Source of the DNA: an uncultured Verrucomicrobiota bacterium
Lineage (GTDB): Bacteria; Verrucomicrobiota; Verrucomicrobiia; Methylacidiphilales; Verrucolacustridaceae
Length of the DNA: 8,949 bases
Assembly (NCBI GenBank): GCA_903905395.1
Contig: CAIVGD010000025.1
Coordinates: 1 to 8,949, forward strand
Reading direction: 5' to 3'
The first letter of the stretch is position 1. Each line of letters opens with the position of its first letter. Shown piece by piece: positions 1-5,737 of the stretch. The position numbers were made by a program, and so were the translations under genes. A model generated the notes under the pieces. It was not told where the DNA came from. It saw nothing but the letters and a program-made list of their open reading frames with translations, and did not search any database.

Positions 1-463
1 CTTCCAACATCTGCAATCCTTGGCCCACTTTCCCCTCCGCATAATGATCCCGACCCCCCGCCACACTGCGGAAATATTCCCGCACCCTGAAATGCCCAAG
101 GAAATCCTCCAAGGTCGTGTGCGAATACGCGGAAAGAACCGCTTGAGAAATACCCGCAGCCGCCACTTGCTTGAGCAGATCCCCAGCTCCGATCTGCAAG
201 CGGCACTCGGTCTTTCGTTTTTCATATTCCACGATGAATTCGGTTCCGGCCTCGGCAAAAGACTCCTTCCTCCAGTCAAAACCCACTTTTCGATAATAAT
301 TCTCCACCGGAAAATCAAACACCGCCTCATATCGTTCAACACTTATCGTCGGCAATCCCCTTTTTTTTAACTGACCATTCATAATCTCGCGACAAAGCCA
401 TGCGTCATCCAACAAGGTCCCGTTCCAATCCCAAATCACGTGACGGTATTTCCGCAGATTCAT
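1..463 (-). CDS. HAD-like hydrolase, partial (C-terminus beyond left edge)
   Basis: The reverse strand is open from an ATG at 463-461 to the window edge, giving 154 codons. The N-terminus carries HAD motif I as D-W-N-G-T-L at residues 12-17, with D12 as expected nucleophile. Motif II is probably the Ser in V-L-S-A-Y-S (near residue 100), and the Lys of E-G-K-V-G near residue 146 fits motif III. A helical cap-like stretch lies between motifs I and II, as in phosphoglycolate-phosphatase-like (HAD_2) enzymes. The residue two after the nucleophile is Asn rather than the usual Asp; this W-D-W-N-G-T form recurs in a subset of HAD proteins, so it need not mean loss of activity. Substrate is unknown. 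No strong Shine-Dalgarno precedes the ATG, and no in-frame ATG lies just upstream. It diverges from the OPA-type transporter with an 83-base gap, which could suggest a shared phosphorylated substrate, but this is inference. Confidence 0.8.
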   Translation of the reverse strand, partial: MNLRKYRHVIWDWNGTLLDDAWLCREIMNGQLKKRGLPTISVERYEAVFDFPVENYYRKVGFDWRKESFAEAGTEFIVEYEKRKTECRLQIGAGDLLKQVAAAGISQAVLSAYSHTTLEDFLGHFRVREYFRSVAGGRDHYAEGKVGQGLQMLE

Positions 464-546
464 CGACCAAGAATATGCCCAACTGACCCGCCCTTCACCC
501 TCTTTCTGGTTCCATTCCATCCCCTAGACTCGTTAGGGTACAAGTA

Positions 547-1947
547 ATGGCCTTGGACTCTGTGCTAGCCCGCCCCTCCTATCCACCCGGCTTTCGTGCA
601 CGGCGGAGTCTCAACTGGATCTCCATCGGGCTTCTCTACGGAGCCTACTACATGTGCAGGTATAACTTCCGGTTTGCCGCTCCGGGCATGATTGCAGAGT
701 TCCATTTCACCACCGCCCAGATCACAGACATGCTCGCCATCTGGTCTCTCGCCTACGGCACGGGTCAGTTGATCAACGGCCTGCTTTCCGACCGCATCGG
801 AGGACGGAAATCTCTCCTCATCGGAGCCGCCGGCACGGTCGCGATCAACCTCCTCTTTGGCTTTGGTTCCCTTGCCGGAACTTTCACCACCTTCTCCGTG
901 ATCTGGTTGCTCAACGGCTATCTCCAATCTTTCGGTTGCCCAGGGATGGTCAAAATCAACGCCGCCTGGTTCGCCCGCAAGGAGCGGGGCACTTTTTCCG
1001 GCATCTTCGGACTCACGATCCAATTAGGCCAAGTGGCGATTAGTTTTCTCGCCCCGCTTATCCTCTCCGGTTTCACTTTCTTCGCCCTCACCATTCCCGC
1101 AGGGGAGTGGCGCTGGCTCTTCCGCATCCCCCCTCTCTTCACCGCCGCCGCCGCCCTCTTCATGTACTTCGCCGCCAAACCCACCCCGGAAGAAGCCGGC
1201 TACCCTGACGTGATCAAGGACGAGCTCGATAGCTCCGCCGGCGTCACCGTTCCCCTTCTCGAATCCTTCCGCACCATCTTCACCCATCCCCTGGTCTGGT
1301 TCTACGCCGCCGCCTACGCCTGTACGGGCGCCGTCCGCTCAAGTTCCGACCAGATCGCCATCCTCTACTTTCAGGATCAGATGGGTTTCGATATGAAAAC
1401 CAATATCCCCGCCGCCGCTCGGCGCACCCTCGAACTCATGCCCATCGTCGCCGTCGCTGGCTCCTTTCTCTCGGGCTGGATTTCCGACAAGTTTTTCAAA
1501 GGACACCGCTCCCCCGTCGCCATGACCCTCTACCTTATCGAAGCCACCGTCATCACCGTGGCCGCCGTCGTCCTCTTTTACGGCCATGTCGGACCCACCG
1601 CCTCGGGCATCATTCTCGGTTGTACGATTCTCGTGCTCATCTCCTTCACCGCGAACTCCACCCACTCCATCGTCGGTTCGGCCGCCCCGATGGACATCGG
1701 AGGGAAAAAAATGGCTGGTTTTGCCGCAGGGGTGATCGACTCCTTCCAATACTACGGCGCCGCTATCTCCCTCTCTCTCACCGGCCGGGTGCTCGAGGTT
1801 ACGAAAGCCCAATACGGGTACACATTCTGGTTCGTCATCATGGCCGGGTTCGGCCTCTTCGGCGCCTTCGCCATGAACCATGTCCGCCGAGTCCAAAACT
1901 TCCACCGTGATTCTCCTCACGGTGATCCGCGAGTGAAGAACTGCTGA
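547..1947 (+). CDS. MFS transporter, organophosphate:phosphate antiporter (OPA, GlpT/UhpT-like) family
   Basis: A 466-residue integral membrane protein with about 12 hydrophobic segments, close to the usual 440-460 residues of GlpT and UhpT. Visible family marks: G-A-Y-Y-M-C-R-Y-N-F at residues 32-41, which parallels the Y-Y-L-V-R-K-N-F segment of GlpT and places R38 where GlpT has phosphate-binding R45; the MFS loop motif S-D-R-I-G-G-R-K at 81-88; G-Y-L-Q-S-F-G-C-P-G at 124-133 with A-R-K-E-R-G at 143-148, like the GlpT W-W-S-Q-K-E-R-G region; R264 in the seventh segment, a candidate for GlpT R269; and G-K-K-M-A-G-F-A-A-G at 386-395, like the GlpT eleventh segment. The protein probably exchanges an organic phosphate for inorganic phosphate across the inner membrane; the actual substrate cannot be read from sequence. 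The ATG is preceded by AGGG eight bases upstream. It stands alone, converging on uppP. Confidence 0.87.
   Translation: MALDSVLARPSYPPGFRARRSLNWISIGLLYGAYYMCRYNFRFAAPGMIAEFHFTTAQITDMLAIWSLAYGTGQLINGLLSDRIGGRKSLLIGAAGTVAINLLFGFGSLAGTFTTFSVIWLLNGYLQSFGCPGMVKINAAWFARKERGTFSGIFGLTIQLGQVAISFLAPLILSGFTFFALTIPAGEWRWLFRIPPLFTAAAALFMYFAAKPTPEEAGYPDVIKDELDSSAGVTVPLLESFRTIFTHPLVWFYAAAYACTGAVRSSSDQIAILYFQDQMGFDMKTNIPAAARRTLELMPIVAVAGSFLSGWISDKFFKGHRSPVAMTLYLIEATVITVAAVVLFYGHVGPTASGIILGCTILVLISFTANSTHSIVGSAAPMDIGGKKMAGFAAGVIDSFQYYGAAISLSLTGRVLEVTKAQYGYTFWFVIMAGFGLFGAFAMNHVRRVQNFHRDSPHGDPRVKNC
1903..1924 (+). repeat. Perfect inverted repeat in the last codons of the transporter gene
   Basis: CACCGTGA (1903-1910) and TCACGGTG (1917-1924) are perfect inverted copies around a 6-base loop, about 20 bases before the transporter stop codon. 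No T tract follows, so this is not an intrinsic terminator. It could protect the mRNA 3' end or be chance; the 8-bp stem is directly seen, the role is not. Confidence 0.4.
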
Positions 1948-2040
1948 GCGGCGAATCTCTAGAACGCCTGCGTTGATTGTCCAAACTTGTTCGTCCAGCT
2001 AGGCGGCCTCGGAGATGCCGCCGCTACCTAGGCCCTCAAT

Positions 2041-2100
2041 TATCAGTCCTTCTGACTTCAACTTAATCTTAAACTATTCTCCCATCGCCCATCTTCTCTC
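2041..2100 (+). terminator. Possible Rho-dependent termination region after the transporter gene
   Basis: In the 214-base convergent gap between the transporter and uppP no hairpin followed by a T tract is present. On the plus strand, 2041-2100 is unstructured-looking and strongly C-over-G biased (21 C and 3 G in 60 bases), with many YC dinucleotides, which is the usual composition of Rho loading (rut) sites. A 6-bp stem, GGCGGC (2002-2007) with GCCGCC (2017-2022), lies just upstream. This is a composition argument only. Confidence 0.22.
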
Positions 2101-2161
2101 TGGCTAGCACCTTCGCCCCTTTGCTACGAGAGGACCAACAGTCCCTGTCGTCGTTCAATCC

Positions 2162-2947
2162 TCAATTCATCAACAACCATACCAACCCCAACCCGATCCG
2201 ATACCAGCCAAAGGGCGCAAAGGTACGACTCCGCACGTACCCGATCAGCCACCGCACCACGAAATACGCCGTCACTGCCGACACCGCCAACCCCAACCCC
2301 AGATGCAACCACTCCCCCTGTGGCGGCACCCCTTCCGACTTTAACTGCCGGAAAAAACTCAGCCCACACGCCGCCAACAACGTCGGGATCCCCAGTAAAA
2401 AAGAAAAGTCGGTTGCTGCTGGGCGCGACAACCCACCGAACATCCCCGCCAGAATCGTCGCCGCCGATCGTGAGGTTCCCGGGAAAACCGCCGCCAATAT
2501 CTGGGACGCCCCAACGACTAAGGACGTTACCCACCCTGGGTCTTCTTTCCCCTTGTGCCGCTTCAACCAGAACTCCGCCACCAGAATCAGAACTCCGCCG
2601 ATTATCAGCGTCCAGGCAATCGGCGCGGGATTTTCTGGCAGTCTCAACCCCAATTTCGCGGCTACCAACCCGAGTACCGCTGTTAGAAAAAAGGCCGCCC
2701 CCAGCTTCATCAGATACTTCTTCCCTCCCTCCCCCATCTCCCCCGTGATCATCGCCCGCAAGCGGGGTGCATAAATTAGCAACACCGCCAACAGGGCCCC
2801 CGATTGGATGCCGACGTTAAAAAGTTCCGTCCGCTTCACCCCAAAAAGATGTTCTGCCAGAAGGAGATGCCCCGTGGAGGAGATTGGAAGAAATTCCGTC
2901 ACTCCCTCGATCAAGCCTAGGAGTACTGTGACCAACCATTCGTTCAT
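2162..2947 (-). CDS. uppP: Undecaprenyl-diphosphate phosphatase UppP (BacA family)
   Basis: This membrane enzyme removes one phosphate from undecaprenyl diphosphate to regenerate the lipid carrier for peptidoglycan and other wall polymers; overproduction in other bacteria gives bacitracin resistance. The 261 residues match the family's usual 260-280. Motif 1 is E-G-V-T-E-F-L-P-I-S-S-T-G-H-L at residues 14-28, with E14, E18 and H27 corresponding to the catalytic Glu pair and His. Motif 2 is P-G-T-S-R-S at 156-161, with R160 matching the essential Arg (E. coli R174). The remainder is a series of hydrophobic segments typical of the fold. The ATG starts the protein directly at the first membrane segment, as in known UppP proteins, and has AAAGG four bases upstream (2952-2956). 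It is a single gene, divergent from the RRM gene and convergent with the transporter. No clear terminator follows its stop. Confidence 0.96.
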   Translation of the reverse strand: MNEWLVTVLLGLIEGVTEFLPISSTGHLLLAEHLFGVKRTELFNVGIQSGALLAVLLIYAPRLRAMITGEMGEGGKKYLMKLGAAFFLTAVLGLVAAKLGLRLPENPAPIAWTLIIGGVLILVAEFWLKRHKGKEDPGWVTSLVVGASQILAAVFPGTSRSAATILAGMFGGLSRPAATDFSFLLGIPTLLAACGLSFFRQLKSEGVPPQGEWLHLGLGLAVSAVTAYFVVRWLIGYVRSRTFAPFGWYRIGLGLVWLLMN

Positions 2948-2997
2948 CTGACCTTTCTATCAGTCATTTCCGATAGGAAAAGGGTTGAAATAAGTAC

Positions 2998-3026
2998 TTG
3001 CCGAAAACCGGTGCCTTGGGTAAATT
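2998..3026 (+). promoter_or_regulatory. Probable sigma70-type promoter of the RRM gene
   Basis: TTGCCG (2998-3003) and TAAATT (3021-3026) are separated by exactly 17 bases and resemble the -35 and -10 consensus (TTGACA, TATAAT). Transcription would start near 3033, leaving a leader of about 138 nt before the ATG at 3171. The spacing and matches are seen; use as a promoter is inferred. Confidence 0.5.
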
Positions 3027-3082
3027 GTTTTCTTGGTCAAGGTTCGATGATACGAGTTCAGGCGAGGAAACAGATACAGTCC

Positions 3083-3160
3083 GGTAGGTTCCAACCCACC
3101 TTGTGGCCCGTAGTTCGGGCTCACGCCGAGCAACGCCGTCAGCCAGTAGCCATCAAGGAA
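3083..3160 (+). promoter_or_regulatory. Structured 5' leader of the RRM gene that can mask the ribosome binding site
   Basis: Four helices can be drawn. H0: GGU (3083-3085) plus GGU (3087-3089) pair with ACC (3098-3100) and ACC (3094-3096) across a UCCA loop. P1: CCUUG-UGGC (3099-3107) pairs with GCCA-U-CAAGG (3149-3158), nine base pairs with one bulged U (3153). P2: CCG (3108-3110) with CGG (3116-3118), loop UAGUU. P3: GCUC (3119-3122) with GAGC (3128-3131), loop ACGCC. P1, P2 and P3 abut without linker bases on the 5' side, as in a compact multi-branch element. P1 includes the AAGG of the AAGGA ribosome binding site (3155-3159), 11 bases before the ATG. C3099-C3100 are shared by H0 and P1, so the two cannot both be complete, which gives a simple basis for a switch. 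The pairings are read from sequence; regulation (temperature, or binding of the RRM protein itself) is inference. Confidence 0.5.
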
Positions 3161-3170
3161 ATTAAATACA

Positions 3171-3599
3171 ATGGAAACCAGACTATATGTGGGGAACCTT
3201 CCGTTCTCCGCCACTGATGATGAACTCAAACAGGCCTTTTCGGCCCATGGCACCGTCACAGACGTCGCCCTGATCTCCGATCGCGTCACAGGCCGCTCTC
3301 GCGGCTTCGCGTTCGTGACCATGTCGTCGCCTGAAGAGGCGAACGCCGCGGTTGCCGGCATGCACGGCAAAGATCACGCCGGTCGTAGCCTCACCGTGAA
3401 TATCGCGCGTCCGCGCGAAGAACGTCCCGCCCGTGGTGGCGGTGGCGGATACGGTGGCGGAAGCGGCGGTGGAGGCGGCTATGGCGGCGGTGGAGGCGGC
3501 TATGGCGGCGGAGGAGGCGGTGGTGGATACGGTGGCGGCGGCGGAAGCCGTGGCGGCTCCCGCGGTCCCCGTCGCGACGGCGGCGGCTTCCGTGGATAA
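3171..3599 (+). CDS. Glycine-rich RRM RNA-binding protein (single RRM, Rbp type)
   Basis: A 142-residue cytoplasmic protein made of one RNA recognition motif and a flexible Gly-rich tail. RNP2 is L-Y-V-G-N-L (residues 5-10) and RNP1 is R-G-F-A-F-V-T-M (44-51); the aromatic residues Y6, F46 and F48 stack on RNA bases in this fold. Residues 1-80 cover the complete beta-alpha-beta-beta-alpha-beta domain. Residues 89-142 are mostly Gly with interspersed Tyr, Ser and Arg, like an RGG/GY tail, ending in Phe-Arg-Gly. The architecture matches bacterial Rbp proteins of cyanobacteria and others, many of which are cold-induced and act as RNA chaperones; the exact RNA targets are unknown. The ATG at 3171 begins the family's usual short N-terminus before RNP2 and has AAGGA upstream. 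The gene is monocistronic: own promoter, long structured leader, and a strong terminator 22 bases after the stop. Confidence 0.95.
   Translation: METRLYVGNLPFSATDDELKQAFSAHGTVTDVALISDRVTGRSRGFAFVTMSSPEEANAAVAGMHGKDHAGRSLTVNIARPREERPARGGGGGYGGGSGGGGGYGGGGGGYGGGGGGGGYGGGGGSRGGSRGPRRDGGGFRG
3468..3509 (+). repeat. Two tandem 21-bp repeats encoding the Gly-rich tail
   Basis: Positions 3468-3488 and 3489-3509 are identical 21-base units coding for Gly runs with one Tyr (GGGGYGG type). Degenerate GGN units flank them from 3434 to 3560. Such in-frame repeats can expand or contract by slippage without shifting the frame, so tail length may vary between strains. Confidence 0.75.
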
Positions 3600-3621
3600 A
3601 AACAGTCTTTTATGATTGTCG

Positions 3622-3657
3622 ATGGGGGTGGGGATAATTCCCCACCCCCATTTTTTT
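3622..3657 (+). terminator. Intrinsic terminator of the RRM gene
   Basis: A perfect 12-bp stem, ATGGGGGTGGGG (3622-3633) with CCCCACCCCCAT (3640-3651), surrounds the loop ATAATT and is followed at once by six more T (3652-3657). The opposite strand has no T tract after the hairpin, so it should end only plus-strand transcripts. Confidence 0.95.
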
Positions 3658-3719
3658 GCCCAAAAATTTAAAGTTTAAGTTGGAGTTGAAGTCAGAGAGA
3701 AAATTGTGCGCGATTGTAG

Positions 3720-3860
3720 GGCGTCCGTTCGTGGACGCCGTCTGAATTCAAGACTGATGGCGGGTTTGAACTTTCCACCGCCCCTTCAGGGCGGACACGT
3801 TTTACTTTCTGTTCCCGGTGGTTCTCACCACCGGCTAATCTCCACGCCCCCTCCGGGGGC
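3720..3860. repeat. Cluster of GC-rich hairpins, REP-like intergenic element
   Basis: Four perfect stems lie in 141 bases. (1) GGCGTCC 3720-3726 with GGACGCC 3733-3739, apex GUUCGU. (2) CCGCCC 3778-3783 with GGGCGG 3789-3794, loop CTTCA. (3) CCGGTGGT 3815-3822 with ACCACCGG 3827-3834, loop TCTC, followed by CTAA. (4) GCCCCC 3846-3851 with GGGGGC 3855-3860, loop TCC. The layout (short GC stems with CTTCA or TCC loops spaced by about 12-25 AT-richer bases) resembles dispersed hairpin repeats I have seen in verrucomicrobial and related genomes, usually between genes. It sits in the convergent gap between the RRM gene and ispG. The rest of the gap has an AT-rich stretch (3658-3715) and, at 3861-3964, no clear structure beyond a weak CTTCA-loop remnant near 3932-3942. 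I see no gene there and no separate terminator for ispG, so the hairpins may serve that role. Confidence 0.6.
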
Positions 3861-3964
3861 AGTTCACCACCTTCGCACTTTCATACATTCTAACCTTCAA
3901 ACTGCCCCAATTCACCATCTCCTCCCGGCGGCGCTTCAGGCGTGAAATGTTTCGTATTGTTCGC

Positions 3965-5737
3965 TCAAACCACCACGACCGCACCATCGGCAGGCGCGTC
4001 CACCCACTTTCCATGCTCCCGAATAAGATCCTTCAACCGCTCGACCGCTTCCGCTTCGGGGATGTTAAATTTCACCGGAATTTTCCCCACGTAGAGATTG
4101 ATCTTACCCGGGGCTCCACCGACGTAACCGAAATCCGCATCCGCCATCTCCCCCGGCCCGTTCACGATGCACCCCATGATCGCAATCTTCACCCCCTTGA
4201 GATGTTGCGTGCCCGCCTTGATCTTCGCCGTGGTACTCTGCAGATCAAACAACGTCCGCCCGCAGGAAGGACAGGCGACGTAATCGGTCTTGAAAATCCG
4301 ACTCCCCGCCGCCTGCAAAATATTAAATCCCAACCGCAGACACGCGCCAGAAGCCGGCTCCCCCCTCACGAGAATCGCATCCCCAATCCCGTCACACAGC
4401 AAGGCTCCGATGTGAACTGAGGCACGGATCAGCCCGCTCAATCCTCCGTCGGAGGCATCCGGCTTGAGGGTATCTTTCAGAACAATCGGATGCCGGGCCG
4501 GAATTCGCGCCGCCAAAAGCCGAGTCGCTGAAACTAGATTCAGGTCCAGACCATCTTTCACCGCAACCAGCACCGCATCCTTCTTCTCCTTGAGAGCCTG
4601 AATCTCCGCATCGTTGCGGGGATCCACTTCCATAATCGGGGTTTTTTCGTACACAAGTTCCGGGGCGAGATCCCCCAACTGAGCCAGCCGTGGACGCAAG
4701 GCCTCCTCCACTTTTGCAGAAACCAAAACCCTGGGCGGTTCCTCGGCACCGATTTTCACATTTCCCACCGCGATTCTCGAAGTTGTCCGTTTGGTGAAGC
4801 TGAACGGATCGTAGGAGAGCTTGGCATCAGCATCGAAACTCCCCTGTTGCCTTTCCTCCATATAATTCACCAAAGCCCGCCCCACCGGAATCTCGTGCAC
4901 ACTATCCTCCGTAAGACTGACTCGGATGGTGTCGCCCAACCCGTCGAGAAGCAGAGAGCCGATGCCTATCGCACTCTTGATCCGCCCATCCTCACCATCC
5001 CCTGCCTCGGTCACCCCCAAGTGCAGCGGGTAGTTCCAATCCGGTCCCTCTTTAGCTAGAGCCACGGTCAGGAGTCGGTAAGCCTCGATCATCACCTTCG
5101 GGTTGGAAGATTTCATGGAGAAGAGGAAACTGTGAAAATTTAATTTCCGGGCGATCCGGGCGAATTCCAGAGCACTCTCCACCATGCCGTGCGGCGAGTC
5201 GCCATACCGGTTCATGATCCGATCGGAGAGTGATCCGTGATTCGTCCCGACCCGGATGGCGATCTTCCGTTCGAGACAGATTTTCACGAGCGGGGTAAAC
5301 GTCTCCTCGATCCGGCCCAGCTCCTCATCGTACTGGTCCTCGGTGTACTCGCGGATGGCGAATTTTTTCTTGTCGGCGAAATTCCCGGGGTTGATACGGA
5401 CCTTCTCGACCCACTGGGCCGCCTCGATCGCGGCATCCGGCTTAAAATGAATATCGGCGACGATCGGCACATTGCACCCAACCGCCGCCAGCTCCTTCTT
5501 GATCTTGTGCAGATTGGCGGCGTCTTTGACTGTCGGTGCGGTGATCCGGACGATCTCGCAACCCACCTTCACCAAATCCAGAGTCTGTTTCACAGATGCG
5601 GCCGTATCCATCGTGTCGCAGGTGATCATGCTTTGGAGCCGGATCGGGTTGGCCGCGCCGATCCCCACCGTGCCGACCTTCACCTCCCGAGTAAGCCGGC
5701 GCGCATAACGGTAAGGGCTCGCGCAGTAGCTTTTCAT
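3965..5737 (-). CDS. ispG: 4-hydroxy-3-methylbut-2-enyl diphosphate synthase, long form with inserted domain
   Basis: IspG (GcpE) reductively converts 2-C-methyl-erythritol 2,4-cyclodiphosphate to HMBPP, the penultimate MEP pathway step, using a [4Fe-4S] cluster. The protein has 590 residues against about 370 in E. coli, so it is the three-domain type. Residues 14-290 form the TIM barrel (P-I-R-L-Q-S-M at 31-37, V-A-D-I-H-F at 93-98, V-R-I-N-P-G-N at 113-119, G-V-T-E-A-G at 241-246). About 300-475 is the extra domain. From 480 comes the cluster domain, with ligands C489, C492, C523 and E530 in C-P-S-C and G-C-I-V-N-G-P-G-E; their spacing matches E. coli C270, C273, C305 and E312. The start is the ATG at 5737-5735, sharing ATGA with the rseP stop and preceded by GGAG seven bases upstream; the reading frame stays open 48 codons further, but that part lies inside rseP and lacks family similarity. 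It is the last gene of the operon. Confidence 0.96.
   Translation of the reverse strand: MKSYCASPYRYARRLTREVKVGTVGIGAANPIRLQSMITCDTMDTAASVKQTLDLVKVGCEIVRITAPTVKDAANLHKIKKELAAVGCNVPIVADIHFKPDAAIEAAQWVEKVRINPGNFADKKKFAIREYTEDQYDEELGRIEETFTPLVKICLERKIAIRVGTNHGSLSDRIMNRYGDSPHGMVESALEFARIARKLNFHSFLFSMKSSNPKVMIEAYRLLTVALAKEGPDWNYPLHLGVTEAGDGEDGRIKSAIGIGSLLLDGLGDTIRVSLTEDSVHEIPVGRALVNYMEERQQGSFDADAKLSYDPFSFTKRTTSRIAVGNVKIGAEEPPRVLVSAKVEEALRPRLAQLGDLAPELVYEKTPIMEVDPRNDAEIQALKEKKDAVLVAVKDGLDLNLVSATRLLAARIPARHPIVLKDTLKPDASDGGLSGLIRASVHIGALLCDGIGDAILVRGEPASGACLRLGFNILQAAGSRIFKTDYVACPSCGRTLFDLQSTTAKIKAGTQHLKGVKIAIMGCIVNGPGEMADADFGYVGGAPGKINLYVGKIPVKFNIPEAEAVERLKDLIREHGKWVDAPADGAVVVV

Noticed and set aside
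20..370. 116-residue plus-strand frame at the left edge
   Set aside because: It is antisense to the HAD-like hydrolase, whose motifs are clear.
1339..1920. 193-residue minus-strand frame
   Set aside because: It is antisense to the transporter; its Gly, Asp and Glu richness is what antisense of a membrane protein gene gives.
1999..2031. Hairpin GGCGGC/GCCGCC as an intrinsic terminator
   Set aside because: The stem has only six pairs with a nine-base loop and no T tract on either strand.
2121..2774. 217-residue plus-strand frame
   Set aside because: It is antisense to uppP, rich in Pro, Asn and Arg, and has no family features; uppP is certain.
2960..3370. 136-residue minus-strand reading frame across the RRM leader and gene start
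   Set aside because: It lies antisense to the structured leader and the RRM coding region, shows no recognisable domain, and its central part simply mirrors the leader. If homologues exist in databases they would more likely show that the leader DNA is conserved than that a protein is made.
3720..3860. CRISPR array
   Set aside because: The stems differ from each other, there is no identical repeat with regular spacers, and no cas gene is near.
3706..3945. 79-residue plus-strand frame in the gap after the RRM gene
   Set aside because: It runs through the hairpin cluster, lacks a Shine-Dalgarno and shows no coding features.
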